A stretch of DNA of 64,000 nucleotides. Source: Mycobacterium sp. 050128 (GTDB lineage Bacteria > Actinomycetota > Actinomycetes > Mycobacteriales > Mycobacteriaceae). The number at the start of each line of letters is the position of its first letter. Position 1 is the first letter of the stretch. The notes under the pieces were generated by a model, which made no database searches, was not told where the DNA came from, and saw only the letters and a list, made by a program, of their open reading frames with translations. Position numbers and translations under genes: made by a program. Below, piece by piece: positions 21,731 through 30,651 of the stretch. The stretch is taken from NCBI RefSeq assembly GCF_036409155.1, contig NZ_JAZGLW010000002.1, forward strand, positions 434,001-498,000, in the 5' to 3' direction.

Positions 21731-22471
21731 CTACCCGGCACCCTTGCCATTGTCGACCCGATAGACCGCGCCGTGGATGGCCACCGCGGCGTCGCTGGCC
21801 AGGAACGCGACCACATTCGCGACATCGAGGGGCTGCATCATGCCGCGTGGCGAGGCCGTTCGCATGATCAGGTCGTAGTTCGGATTCTCCGGCGCGGTGA
21901 ACTGTTCCAGTTGCGGTGTGAGCATGCCGCCCGGGCATACCGCGTTGACGCGCAAGCGGTCCGCGGTGTACTCCACCGCCAATGCTCGGGTCAGCCCGAT
22001 GAGTCCATGCTTGGCCGCGCAGTAGCCGGCCGAATAGGCCTGCCCTTCGACACCGGCGATGGAGGCGACGTTGACGATGTTGCCGCCCCGTTCCAGCAGC
22101 GCAGGCAGCGCGGCCCGGCACAGGTAGAACGGGCCGCTCAGATTGACGGCGAGATCCGCTGTCCAGTCGTCGTCCGTCATCGATTCGGTTCGGCGCATCT
22201 GGTGCTTGCCGGCGATGTTGATCAGGACGTCGAGACCGCCGAACTCGCGGACGCACTGCTCGACGGCGTCCTTGCACGCCTGCGCCGAGCTGACGTCCAC
22301 CGAAGCGTAGGAACCCCGCTCGACGTCGGCGAAGACCTCGGCCAGGCGTGCGCTATCCCGGGCTATGCCGAAAACCGTTGCGCCCTGCCGGGAAAGCAGC
22401 TTGGCCGTTTCGGCGCCCAGGCCCGACGACGCGCCCGTCACGAACGCGACCTTGCCCTGCAATGCCGTCAT
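21731..22471 (-). CDS. Short-chain dehydrogenase/reductase
   Basis: A 246-residue classical SDR. The cofactor motif is TGASSGLG at the N-terminus, with NIAG, catalytic Ser in VASIAGVEG, and the YCAAKHG pair (Tyr-x3-Lys) present. The end shows the usual DVANVVAFLASDAA...YRVDNG. No Asp is seen at the end of the second strand (FGIARDSARL), so NADP is as likely as NAD. Substrate unknown. It is convergent with the GGDEF gene. Confidence 0.88.
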   Translation of the reverse strand: MTALQGKVAFVTGASSGLGAETAKLLSRQGATVFGIARDSARLAEVFADVERGSYASVDVSSAQACKDAVEQCVREFGGLDVLINIAGKHQMRRTESMTDDDWTADLAVNLSGPFYLCRAALPALLERGGNIVNVASIAGVEGQAYSAGYCAAKHGLIGLTRALAVEYTADRLRVNAVCPGGMLTPQLEQFTAPENPNYDLIMRTASPRGMMQPLDVANVVAFLASDAAVAIHGAVYRVDNGKGAG

Positions 22472-22577
22472 CTTCGTCCTCTCAAACCGCGGTCGCAGAC
22501 GCGCCGCGGTTCGCGGGGCGCGCGACTAGCAAATCAACTGTCACGCCGGCGCATACCACCAGGGCCCCCGAGGCGCC

Positions 22578-22874
22578 TCACACCAAGCTGGTGCGCCTCA
22601 GTACGAACGCGACGCCGCCACGCACGAGTTCAAGCGGCTCAACGGATCTCAGACCCGACGTGCCCGTCACGTTGCGGATCAGGCGGTGCGCCACGACGGT
22701 GCGCCGGATCCGGCGCGCGGCCACCACCATGACGAAGCTCATCGCGAGCCTGCCTATCGCGACCCGACTGGTGCGTCGTCTCCAGGTCGGCGGCGACGAG
22801 CTCGCGCGCCGGCCCGCGTAATAGCCGACGCACGTCGTCGTCGCGAGCGCGCAGACCAGCACCAGAACCGCCAT
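22578..22874 (-). CDS. Small basic membrane-anchored hypothetical protein
   Basis: A 98-residue protein with an N-terminal membrane helix (VLVLVCALATTTCVGYYAGRR) followed by a very basic stretch (PPTWRRRTSRVAIGRLAMSFVMVVAARRIRRTVV) and a possible second hydrophobic segment. I remember similar mycobacterial proteins with GYYAGRR...RRTSRVALGRLA. Function unknown. It is divergent from heme oxygenase, with a 176-nt gap between starts. Confidence 0.6.
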   Translation of the reverse strand: MAVLVLVCALATTTCVGYYAGRRASSSPPTWRRRTSRVAIGRLAMSFVMVVAARRIRRTVVAHRLIRNVTGTSGLRSVEPLELVRGGVAFVLRRTSLV

Positions 22875-23050
22875 GGTGACGAGCGTCCATTGCCGTGGTC
22901 GCGGTCAGGTCACGCGCGGGATACACCTCGGTCAACAACCGTTTAGCCGGCGCGCTCGATGTCGGCTAACGGAAGGTTCAACCTGCCACCGTGGGTGGTG
23001 GCTCGGTAGCATCCAAGACGATGGTGCCGCCACGTCGAGGAGAGCACACA

Positions 23051-23701
23051 ATGCCGGTGAACGTCGCTGAGACGGGCCGGCCGCTTTCCGTCGCGATGAA
23101 GGAAGGCTCGGCCGAAGAGCACGCCCGGGCGGAGCAGTCGCCGTTCGTGACCGAGTTGCTGGCGGGACGGGTCAACAATCACGGCTACGCCGATTACCTG
23201 CTTCGGCTGCGTGTGGTTTATGCCGCCTTGGAGGATGCCGTCCGCAGCCGTCGCGACGATCCGATGGTGGCCGCGGTGTACGACCCCTTGTTGGAGCGCC
23301 TGCCGGCCATCGAGGAAGACCTCAAACACTGGAAACCCAACGGCGGCAGCGAGATCCAGTCACCCGCCGCGCAGGCCTACCGCGACCGTATCGAGACGGC
23401 CTCGTGGGGCGGAGCGCTGGTGGCCCACCACTACACCCGCTATCTCGGGGACCTCTCCGGCGGCCAGGCCATCGGCAGAATTCTCGACCGCACGTTCTCG
23501 CTCGGGGGTGCCGGGTTGGCAATGTACCGATTCCCGGTGCGGCCCAAGCCTTTCAAAGAACGCTATCGGGCTCGCCTCGATGCGCTGCGTCTCGGTCCCG
23601 ACGCCGTTCGTCGTGCAGTCGACGAGGTCAAGATCGCGTTCGGCCTCAATCAGGCGGTGTTCGACGAATTGTCGGACAACCTGCCGGTCTACCAGCAGTA
23701 G
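23051..23701 (+). CDS. hmuO: Heme oxygenase (biliverdin-producing)
   Basis: A 216-residue cytoplasmic enzyme that opens heme to biliverdin, CO and ferrous iron. The proximal His lies in GSAEEHARAEQ and the distal helix shows the family glycine motif YLGDLSGGQAIGRI. Length and both motifs match the HmuO family. The ATG at 23051 follows GAGGAG at 8 nt; the frame extends upstream without support. It stands alone, with no heme transporter beside it. An imperfect inverted repeat upstream (22940-22949 with 22963-22971, TTAGCCG/CGGCTAA core) could be a regulatory site but does not match an IdeR box well. Confidence 0.9.
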   Translation: MPVNVAETGRPLSVAMKEGSAEEHARAEQSPFVTELLAGRVNNHGYADYLLRLRVVYAALEDAVRSRRDDPMVAAVYDPLLERLPAIEEDLKHWKPNGGSEIQSPAAQAYRDRIETASWGGALVAHHYTRYLGDLSGGQAIGRILDRTFSLGGAGLAMYRFPVRPKPFKERYRARLDALRLGPDAVRRAVDEVKIAFGLNQAVFDELSDNLPVYQQ

Positions 23702-23787
23702 GCACCGCGAAAGTTCAGGGACGCCAGAGGGCGACGATCGCGAATTCGGCGCCAAAAATGGGTGCCGAATTTGAATCGCCGACCAAT

Positions 23788-24549
23788 TCAGACTTGGTTG
23801 AATCCGCCGTCCGCGGTGAGCGTCGACCCGGTGGTAAAGCTCGACAGATCGCTGGCGAGAAACACCGCGGCGTGGGCGATTTCGACGGGGTCGGCGAAGC
23901 GTCCCAACGGGATCGATGCGACACGACCCGCGCGAAACTCTTCGATCGACGCGTTGGGGTCGGTTTGAGCCGCCAGCGCGTCGCTTCCCGGGGTAGCGGT
24001 GGAGCCGGCGACGACGACATTGACCCGAATGTTGCGGTAAGCGAGTTCGCTGGCCCAGGTGCGGGCAAACGACCGTACGGCTGCTTTGGTGGCGGCGTAG
24101 ATGCTGAGCCCGGGGCGGCCGCGGTCGGCGGTGGTGGACCCGGTCAAAATGATCGAAGCGTTGTCGTTGAGTAGCGGCAGCGCCTTTTGGACCGTGTAAA
24201 CGACGCCTTTGACGTTCGTCGTCAACAGCGTGTCGAGATCGTCATCGCTGATCTCACCCAGGCGGGAGACCCTGGTGGCGCCGGCGTTGGCCACGACGAT
24301 GTCCAGACCCTTGCCGGCCTCCTCGACCGTGGCGTAGAGGCGGTCGAGGTCCTCGGGCCTCCCGACGTCGCCGCACACGGCGACTGCGCGAGGGCCCAGT
24401 TGCATTGCCGCGGAGTCTAATTCGGTTTGGCGCCGACCCGTGATGAACACTCGGTGCACACCTTCGGCTATGAAGCGCTCGGCGGTGGCTAGGCCGATAC
24501 CCGAGTTGGCACCGGTAACGACAGCGGTCTTGTGGTCGAGCAGTCCCAT
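23788..24549 (-). CDS. Short-chain dehydrogenase/reductase
   Basis: A 253-residue classical SDR: cofactor motif TGANSGIG, NAGATR, catalytic Ser in LTGSTTADRG, and YAATKAAVRSFART with Tyr-x3-Lys. The N-terminal FITGRRQTELD segment has Arg residues after the second strand, favouring NADP. The C-terminus (PVEIAHAAVFLASDLSSFTTGSTLTADGG) is canonical. Substrate unknown. It is convergent with heme oxygenase, with an 86-nt gap. Confidence 0.9.
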   Translation of the reverse strand: MGLLDHKTAVVTGANSGIGLATAERFIAEGVHRVFITGRRQTELDSAAMQLGPRAVAVCGDVGRPEDLDRLYATVEEAGKGLDIVVANAGATRVSRLGEISDDDLDTLLTTNVKGVVYTVQKALPLLNDNASIILTGSTTADRGRPGLSIYAATKAAVRSFARTWASELAYRNIRVNVVVAGSTATPGSDALAAQTDPNASIEEFRAGRVASIPLGRFADPVEIAHAAVFLASDLSSFTTGSTLTADGGFNQV

Positions 24550-24627
24550 CGAGGTCTCCTAAGGCAGGGCAGCGCTCTGCGTTGCAACGCGCACGCTGCT
24601 GCCGGCCTTCCCGTGCCGGTGCTCCTG

Positions 24628-24924
24628 CTATTCGGCGTCAATGGCAGCGAGGCGCTCGCTCACCCGAGCCAGCGCCTCGTCGAAGATCTCCACTTTTTCG
24701 CCGCGCTTTTCGTTGGCGGGCTGCGCGGCCCCGCGGGCGCCTTCGGCCTCGACCCGAGCCGCACCCTGACGCCGCAACAGGCTGAAGTTCTTCTCACGCG
24801 CTTGCCGGAGCCTGGTCTGTAAGTCCTTCAGCGACTGCTCGTCCATGCGCTGGAGAACCTCGGGATGACTCTCGCCGATCAACGTGCTTTCCTGCTGGGT
24901 CAGGTTCACATGGTGGGTGCTCAC
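24628..24924 (-). CDS. Small charged helical hypothetical protein
   Basis: A 98-residue protein, almost wholly helical and strongly charged (ESHPEVLQRMDEQSLKDLQTRLRQAREKNFSLLRRQ; ANEKRGEKVEIFDEALARVSERLAAID), predicted to form a coiled coil. I recall similar actinobacterial proteins without known function. The chosen GTG at 24924 starts a Ser-Thr-His-His N-terminus; a GTG at 24951 is also possible. It is upstream of the SDR in the same direction (78 nt), and divergent from the TetR gene. Confidence 0.65.
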   Translation of the reverse strand: MSTHHVNLTQQESTLIGESHPEVLQRMDEQSLKDLQTRLRQAREKNFSLLRRQGAARVEAEGARGAAQPANEKRGEKVEIFDEALARVSERLAAIDAE

Positions 24925-25030
24925 CGTAGATTCATAGCCTGCGCCGCACACCCCGGCGCGTCGAATCGCCAGACGTCATGCCGAACCGTCACCCCGGAGA
25001 CACTTCACGTTCACATCGTCGGGCGCGGTT

Positions 25031-25054
25031 ATAACAGAGCGGTTGCTCTGTTAT
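25031..25054. promoter_or_regulatory. Probable TetR operator: perfect 10+10 bp palindrome
   Basis: ATAACAGAGC, a 4-base spacer GGTT, then GCTCTGTTAT: a perfect inverted repeat ending nine bases before the ATG of the TetR gene. The position is typical of autorepression and would also control the overlapping enoyl-CoA hydratase gene. The divergent coiled-coil gene starts about 110 nt away on the other side. Confidence 0.75.
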
Positions 25055-25063
25055 GGTGTCGAC

Positions 25064-25717
25064 ATGCCTCGCCCCAGGGTGCTCGATCTGTCCCAGTTGA
25101 TGGATATGGCCGAGCGGCTGGCCGCGGAATCCGGACCTCGTGCCGTCACCATTCGCGCTCTTTCGGAGGCAACGTCGATATCGAATGGGGCGATCTACCA
25201 CGCATTTGGATCCCGCGCCGGGTTGCTGGGTCACGTATGGCTGCGTGCCGCGAAGCGATATCTCAGCGTCCAACGTACGGCGGTCGCGCAAGCACTGTCG
25301 TCCGGCACCTCGCGGGAGCCCGTTGTCGACGCGGTGGTCGCCGCCGCCCGATGTCCCGCGACCTTCTTCAGTCAGGACCCCGTCTCGGCCCGATTCCTGC
25401 TCGCGGTGCACCGCGACGACCTCTTCGAATCCGGTGACTTACCCGCCGAGTTGGCCGATGATTTGCGTCGGCTCGATCACGAGCTGGGCGGTTTGCTCAT
25501 CGAGCTCAGCGAGCGCATGTGGAACAGACGCGACCGCTGCGCGGTGGCCGCCATTCGCGCCTGCGTCGTCGAATTGCCAACTGCGCTGGTGATTCGCGGC
25601 CAGGAGCCGCCCGACACCGCGGCGTTGCAACGACTCGAGGTCGCCGTGCGTGCGGTGCTGACGCTAACACCCCCGATCAAGGCATCCACCAAAAAGAAGC
25701 AAGGGAACACACCATGA
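25064..25717 (+). CDS. TetR family transcriptional regulator
   Basis: A 217-residue DNA-binding repressor. The N-terminal helix-turn-helix is AVTIRALSEATSISNGAIYHAFGSRAGLLGHVW (residues about 28-60), followed by a helical ligand-binding domain. The ATG at 25064 lies just after a perfect palindrome, probably its own operator. Its stop overlaps the next start as ATGA, so it is translated together with the enoyl-CoA hydratase and most likely responds to a related acyl-CoA or acid. The ligand is unknown. Confidence 0.92.
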   Translation: MPRPRVLDLSQLMDMAERLAAESGPRAVTIRALSEATSISNGAIYHAFGSRAGLLGHVWLRAAKRYLSVQRTAVAQALSSGTSREPVVDAVVAAARCPATFFSQDPVSARFLLAVHRDDLFESGDLPAELADDLRRLDHELGGLLIELSERMWNRRDRCAVAAIRACVVELPTALVIRGQEPPDTAALQRLEVAVRAVLTLTPPIKASTKKKQGNTP

Positions 25718-26373
25718 CCGTGACGATTGAACGCGATGGGTCGATCGCCATTTTGACCTTGGGAGACGACGAAAACCGTTTCTCACCAGAATGGCTCGAT
25801 ACCGTCGACTCTCGCCTGACGGACATCGAGAACAACGCCGAGGCTCTGGTTACGGTGGGCACCGGCAAGTTCTACTCCAACGGTCTCGACCTCGATTGGC
25901 TGTCCGCGAACAGCACTCGCGCCGATTGGTACATCGACGCGGTGCAAGGTCTGCTTGCTCGCCTGCTTACCTTTCCGCGGCCCACGGTCGCAGCGGTCAA
26001 CGGCCACGCCTTCGGCGCGGGCGCCATGTTGGGCATCGCCCACGACTACCGCGTGATGCGGTCGGACCGCGGCTACTACTGCTTTCCCGAAGTCGACATC
26101 AAGATCCCCTTCACCAAGGGCATGGCGGCACTGGTGCAAGCCAAACTGTCGCCGCAGACGGCGGTGACGGCCATGACGACCGGCCGCCGTTTTACCGGAC
26201 CCGATGCACAGGCCGCCGGCCTCGTCGACGACACCGCCTCAGACGGGGAGTTGGTCAGTGCCGCGGTCAACCGGCTGCAGCCGCTACTCGGGAAAGACCG
26301 CGGCACCCTCGGAGCGATCAAAACGACGATGTACGCCTCGGTCACCGCGGCCCTGCGCCCGGTGGGCGACTAA
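25714..26373 (+). CDS. Enoyl-CoA hydratase/isomerase family protein
   Basis: A 219-residue crotonase-fold protein, shorter than the usual 255-290. The first oxyanion-hole region reads GTGKFYSNGLDLDW and the second AVNGHAFGAGAMLGIAHDYRVM. The usual catalytic Glu pair is not both evident: FPEVDIKIPF supplies one acidic residue. The C-terminal helices are reduced, ending IKTTMYASVTAAL. It is more likely an isomerase or divergent member than a standard beta-oxidation hydratase; eukaryotic peroxisomal enoyl isomerases look similar. Translation is coupled to the TetR gene by an ATGA overlap. Confidence 0.82.
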   Translation: MTVTIERDGSIAILTLGDDENRFSPEWLDTVDSRLTDIENNAEALVTVGTGKFYSNGLDLDWLSANSTRADWYIDAVQGLLARLLTFPRPTVAAVNGHAFGAGAMLGIAHDYRVMRSDRGYYCFPEVDIKIPFTKGMAALVQAKLSPQTAVTAMTTGRRFTGPDAQAAGLVDDTASDGELVSAAVNRLQPLLGKDRGTLGAIKTTMYASVTAALRPVGD

Positions 26374-26573
26374 CGCCAGCGCTACCGCATGCAGGGCCAG
26401 ACGAAGACCCAACCAATGGAGTAGTGGACTACTCGTGCCGTCGCGCACGATCTGGCGTGACAATTCTCTAACCGAAAGTAGATGCCAAGAGCAAGAGCGC
26501 TATGTGCGCACAGGCCGGGTTGCGTACCCAATGTCGTTGTGCGCGAGAAGCTCTGCGTTTTGGAGGTAGAGCG

Positions 26574-27164
26574 ATGTTGGGAATCGGTGGACACAAAGGA
26601 AACGGCCCGGGCGACTCCGTGGCGACGGCGGCCAAGATAACGGGACTCTTCGCGCTGTGTGCGGCCATTATCACCGCGATCCCGCCGTCCATCAATTTGC
26701 TCAGCAGCGACAAGCAACCGCCGTTGCTGACAAACACGGCGCCGACGACCACCACGTTGCTCAAAGTGCCGGATAGCGGGCTCACGTTCGGTCCGCTCAA
26801 GAACGGGAAACTTCCCGTGTCGGGCTCTGCCCAAAAAGACGTCGTCGGCATGTACGTGATGATCGGTCCGAAGCCGCCGGGTGGCTACGACACCGGCTGC
26901 GGGGTTGTAACCGACGGGCGGTGGCAAGTCGAGGTCCCCACCGATTCATCGTGGCCGAAATACCCATTGATGACCGTCCCCGCCTATGGATCCTGCGCCG
27001 GTGCCGGAAGCGCGACTGGCCTCAACTTCACTTTCCAGGGCACCGGAACGACCACGCCGACACCACCGCCGGGTCAAATATTGGATTGCACCAAACAAAA
27101 CGGCCCCAGCTGCCTTACCGGCCCGGGCTTCGGACCGCCGACGGTCTACCAGCCGAATCAATGA
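26574..27164 (+). CDS. Membrane-anchored exported hypothetical protein
   Basis: A 196-residue protein with one N-terminal membrane helix (ATAAKITGLFALCAAIITAIP, about 18-38), a Thr/Pro-rich linker, and an extracytoplasmic beta-like domain (LKNGKLPVSGSAQKDVVGMYVMI; DTGCGVVTDGRWQVEVPTD) with four Cys residues likely to form disulfides. The C-terminus is Pro/Gly-rich. The ATG at 26574 follows GGAGG at 8 nt. The pattern of a Cys pair around TDGRWQ is reminiscent of bacterial surface modules, but no family is recognised. Function unknown. Confidence 0.7.
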   Translation: MLGIGGHKGNGPGDSVATAAKITGLFALCAAIITAIPPSINLLSSDKQPPLLTNTAPTTTTLLKVPDSGLTFGPLKNGKLPVSGSAQKDVVGMYVMIGPKPPGGYDTGCGVVTDGRWQVEVPTDSSWPKYPLMTVPAYGSCAGAGSATGLNFTFQGTGTTTPTPPPGQILDCTKQNGPSCLTGPGFGPPTVYQPNQ

Positions 27165-27178
27165 CGACGTCTGACGTG

Positions 27179-28360
27179 CTACTCGGTTGTGATTCCCGCC
27201 AATTCCCTTGCCACCGCGTCGAATGCGTGCAGCGTGTCCCACAGCATCTGCGGATCCCCGGCATCCGGCTGAGTGGATAGCTTGGCGGCGACCAGCTCGG
27301 CGCCCCGGTTGACGTAGATCATCTGGCCACACATTCCCTGGCACAACACAATGTTGTTGCCCGGGTAGGGAAACCACACTTGATTGCGGTACATGCCGCC
27401 GGGCATTTGGGTGTCGTCGGGGCTGGCGGCAAACGCTTCACGTGAGTCCGGACCGCCGTCGATTGTGTCGGCGATCCAGGCGGCCGGCACCACAGTCTGT
27501 CCGGTCAACGAGACACCGTCGTGCAAGAACAGCGACCCGAACCGGATCATGTCCGTAAGACAGGCGTTGATGCCGCCGTCGAAGAATCCGGTACCGGCGG
27601 CGTCGACGGCGATGGTGGCATCGCATTGGGCGCCAATGCGGCTCCACACCAACTCTGACATCAGCCCGGGCATCCGCTGGGCACCGGCCACTTCGCAGAT
27701 CCAACCGAGCACATCGGTTTCACACGAGCGATATTCGAACGGGCCGCCGTGCGCCGACTTCTGCTGCAGGGTCAGCAGGAAGTCGCGCAGCGTGGACGGG
27801 ACGTCGGAGCTGCTCGTGGGTGCCCATCCCATCGCCTGATCGAGAACGTGGATCTCCGCGGTCGGGTGAAGGTAGTTGTCCGAGAACGCGATACCGGACC
27901 TCATGTCCAGCAGGTGGCGCACCGTCGCTCCGGCGTAACCGCAGTTCTCAAGGGCAGGAACGTATTTCGTGACCGGCGCGTCCAGCTCGATCGCACCGGC
28001 GCTGTGCAACGCGCCAACCACCGCACCCACCAGCGACTTGCTCACCGAGAACAGCAGGTGCCGGGTCTCGGCACCCATACCGTCGAGGTACTCCTCGGCC
28101 ACGATCGTCCCGCGGTGGGCGACGGCCCACCCGTCGGTAGCGGTGCCGGCCATCACCGCGCCCACGGTGGTGGCCGTCCCCTCGGTGCTGGTCACCGGGA
28201 TCTCGGCGATCGGGGCACCGGCTGCGGGCAACACCGCAACCGGTCCGTCCCCGCGCGAGATCACCGCGGTCGGCACGAAGTCTTCGATGTGCTGGAACGA
28301 CCAATGCGCATACGGCGGCGACAGCCAATTGTCCAGCGAAATACCGGCCGGGCGGCTCAC
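27179..28360 (-). CDS. Serine hydrolase (class C beta-lactamase fold)
   Basis: A 393-residue penicillin-binding-like hydrolase. The SxxK motif is FSVSKSLVGAV (Ser nucleophile), the second motif region is EYRSCETDVLGWICE, and CQGMCGQMIYVNRGAELV takes the place of the HxG block. The closest look is to 6-aminohexanoate-dimer hydrolase and similar esterases or amidases rather than true beta-lactamases. No signal peptide is seen, so it should act in the cytoplasm. The GTG at 28360 overlaps the ATP-grasp stop (GTGA), and the two are surely made together; an amide-forming plus amide-cleaving pair is suggested. Confidence 0.82.
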   Translation of the reverse strand: MSRPAGISLDNWLSPPYAHWSFQHIEDFVPTAVISRGDGPVAVLPAAGAPIAEIPVTSTEGTATTVGAVMAGTATDGWAVAHRGTIVAEEYLDGMGAETRHLLFSVSKSLVGAVVGALHSAGAIELDAPVTKYVPALENCGYAGATVRHLLDMRSGIAFSDNYLHPTAEIHVLDQAMGWAPTSSSDVPSTLRDFLLTLQQKSAHGGPFEYRSCETDVLGWICEVAGAQRMPGLMSELVWSRIGAQCDATIAVDAAGTGFFDGGINACLTDMIRFGSLFLHDGVSLTGQTVVPAAWIADTIDGGPDSREAFAASPDDTQMPGGMYRNQVWFPYPGNNIVLCQGMCGQMIYVNRGAELVAAKLSTQPDAGDPQMLWDTLHAFDAVARELAGITTE

Positions 28361-29826
28361 GCTCGTGCGACGAGCCGCGAGACGATCGGCGCGGCCGGCG
28401 TCAGGGGCGTCGAGACGAACTTCGCCTTCATCCCCTTGACCCAGCGTTGGCAGCGGTCGCTGAGCTGATAGTCGTCGGTCTGCAGGTGTGAGCGCGTGAC
28501 GAGCACGCCGAGTTGGGCGCCCTCGGACCGTAAGTCGCCGGGCGCCGCGACACGCATGTAAAAGGCCTCGGAGCCGTCGAGCAGCGTGGCCCAGTCGTTG
28601 GCGGTGCGCGAAAAGGAGACCCGGCCATCGTCGTCGATGCGCCATACCCCGGTGCGTGGCGTCGCGGTGAAGATCTCCAGATCCGGCGACGTCTCCGTGA
28701 TGATCACCTGGCCCCAGACCTCGTCCTCGCCGTAACCGCGCTCCCAGCGCGCGTTGATGTCGTCGATGTCGAGCTCGTAGTCCACGTCCATGTACTCGAG
28801 CAGATGAAAGAGGAACAGCGGCATGTCGGCGTACGCCTCGGTGGTCAGGTTCGTCATCGGGCTGGCGCCAGACAGACGCGGATTCACCTCGCCGAGGTAC
28901 AGCTCGTCGGAGTCGAGGTCATGCAGAAGATCGACCTCGAAGTAGCCCAGGTAACCCTCCCGGCGCATGACGTCGCCCAGCTTGGTCACCATTTCTCGCG
29001 CGGCGTGGGTCTGGGCAGGCGGCAGCACCTCGTGCCAGATGTCATTGCCACACCAGCTGCCCCGGCTCGGAGTGAGCTCCGAATAACCGACGAGGCTCGT
29101 CATCGCGGGGCCGACCACGGTGCCATGGCGGGTGACGGCGCCCTCGAGGCACACCTCGACGTTGCGGATGCGCTTCATGACTTTGAGTTCCTGGCCGACC
29201 ATGTCGCCGCCGTGCTCGTCCCAGTCACGCTGACCGTGCACAAAGAACGTCCCGCTGCCGGCGTTGCCGTAGGCGATCGAGATGACCAGGTCGTCTCCTA
29301 ATCCGGCGTCTTGTGCGAGCGCCAGCAGTTCGTCGTAGGAGCCGGCCCGCCCGATCGTGTTGGGCACGCTAGGTATGCCCGCCTCGTTGGCCAGGCGCGT
29401 CATGACGATCTTGGAGCCCAGGCGATTGCGCAACTCGATCGGCGGGTGCATGACCTCGAGACCCGCCTGTCGTGCGAGGCCCTGGATTTCCTCGTTCATC
29501 ATCACAAAGCAACATTTGCCGCCGGGACCTTTACCCCCGATGAAGTCGAGCGTTTCAGGATCGGACAGCAGGTGACTGCACACCTCGTCCATCGAATCGA
29601 AATCACGGCGGTCGCGTCGCCGAGGCACGAACACGCGCGAATGGGTGCCCTCGAAAGAGTCAAAGTAGGTGAGGTAGAAGAAGTTTCGTATCCAGCGGTC
29701 AACGCCGAGCAGATTGAACGGAGTCGGCGAGATGAAGTACAGCGGCACCTTGTTCGTGTGAAAGAACGCACGTATGTCGGACAGGCCGTTCAGCACGCGA
29801 CGCTCGGGCTCCGGCGCCACGATCAC
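28357..29826 (-). CDS. ATP-grasp ligase-like protein (biotin-carboxylase-type)
   Basis: A 489-residue cytoplasmic enzyme with an ATP-grasp fold. Visible are the lid/ATP region NRLGSKIVMTRLANEAGIPSVPNTIG, the glycine loop ISIAYGNAGSGTFFV, and the metal-binding end YFEVDLLHDLDSDELYLGEVNPRLSGASPM (acid-rich with EVNPRLSG). Such enzymes activate a carboxylate as acyl phosphate for ligation to an amine or thiol. The substrate is unknown. The C-terminal 130 residues are a separate domain. The GTG at 29826 is the only reasonable start in frame after an upstream stop. It is followed by an overlapping serine hydrolase gene. Confidence 0.82.
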   Translation of the reverse strand: MIVAPEPERRVLNGLSDIRAFFHTNKVPLYFISPTPFNLLGVDRWIRNFFYLTYFDSFEGTHSRVFVPRRRDRRDFDSMDEVCSHLLSDPETLDFIGGKGPGGKCCFVMMNEEIQGLARQAGLEVMHPPIELRNRLGSKIVMTRLANEAGIPSVPNTIGRAGSYDELLALAQDAGLGDDLVISIAYGNAGSGTFFVHGQRDWDEHGGDMVGQELKVMKRIRNVEVCLEGAVTRHGTVVGPAMTSLVGYSELTPSRGSWCGNDIWHEVLPPAQTHAAREMVTKLGDVMRREGYLGYFEVDLLHDLDSDELYLGEVNPRLSGASPMTNLTTEAYADMPLFLFHLLEYMDVDYELDIDDINARWERGYGEDEVWGQVIITETSPDLEIFTATPRTGVWRIDDDGRVSFSRTANDWATLLDGSEAFYMRVAAPGDLRSEGAQLGVLVTRSHLQTDDYQLSDRCQRWVKGMKAKFVSTPLTPAAPIVSRLVARA

Positions 29827-29962
29827 GCCTGTCGCGGTGACGTCGAGGCTCGGGCGGCTTCGGTCAACACGGTGTGCTCACGTATCTGCATGCCCCCCAG
29901 TGTGCCCGCGCCACTGGCCGTGCGCAGCGTCTCGGAGCATCCGGGTTCTGGCATCGTCTGTC

Positions 29963-30466
29963 TCAGGGCGAGAGCTGGACATGGCCCCCCGGCGGCCGCG
30001 GCGACGGGGGAGGTTGCGGCGGCGGCGGCGGCGGTGGAGGCGGCGGCGGAGCCTGAGGCGGAGGCGCATCCGGTGCCGGTGCGGGTCCTTGTTCTTGCGG
30101 TGCGGGTGCTTGCGGTTTAGGGACTTGCGGCTGTTGTGCTCGCGGTGGCGGCGCCGCCACGGGTGGCTCGAGCGGTCTGGCCGTCGGTGCCGGGATGCCT
30201 GGCGGCGGGTCCGGTGTGATGTCCCCCAAGGGAGCCGGCCGGATCAGTCCGGTGAGCAGCAAGCCGCGCTCGCCATATGACGAAATAATTGCCGAATGAG
30301 CCCCGTTCGGCACGCTCGCGACGGCCCAGTGCATCGGCCCGCTGGTCGCACCGGCCACACTCGAGCCGATCAGGGCGGCGATCACCACAACCAGAGCGGG
30401 TATCGGCCGCCGGCCGATAGCCATCGCGCTGAACGGCCCCATCTCGCGACGGTTCGATTCGGTCAT
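29963..30466 (-). CDS. Exported proline-rich protein
   Basis: A 167-residue protein. An N-terminal signal or anchor (RRPIPALVVVIAALIGSSVAGATSG) is followed by a short globular stretch (HWAVASVPNGAHSAIISSYGERGLL) and then about 80 residues very rich in Pro, Ala and Gln, including a run of consecutive prolines near the end. Such tails span or attach to the cell wall in mycobacteria. The ATG at 30466 is chosen because residues before it (Arg-rich) do not fit a signal peptide. No catalytic domain; function unknown. Confidence 0.65.
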   Translation of the reverse strand: MTESNRREMGPFSAMAIGRRPIPALVVVIAALIGSSVAGATSGPMHWAVASVPNGAHSAIISSYGERGLLLTGLIRPAPLGDITPDPPPGIPAPTARPLEPPVAAPPPRAQQPQVPKPQAPAPQEQGPAPAPDAPPPQAPPPPPPPPPPPQPPPSPRPPGGHVQLSP

Positions 30467-30651
30467 ACCCCTGCGCGACCGTCGCGCCCCTCCCCTCATC
30501 TGCGAGTGCGCGCGAAAGCCGAGTGGTGATTCACGGTTATAGCCAGTTACGATTTCCATCATTGCAGGCGCTGGTTGCCTCCATTGTTACCGGTTGGTGT
30601 CGATCTAATGAGACGCCGCGCAGGTGACACCGACGAAGCGGGAAACTTGCC

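Noticed and set aside
22940..22971. Inverted repeat upstream of heme oxygenase, considered as an iron-regulator (IdeR) box.
   Set aside because: The arms are unequal (one-base bulge), the gap is long, and it does not match the 19-bp IdeR consensus.
24550..24822. Plus-strand open frame opposite the coiled-coil gene.
   Set aside because: The minus-strand reading has a coherent charged helical protein; the plus reading has no recognisable domain or ribosome site.
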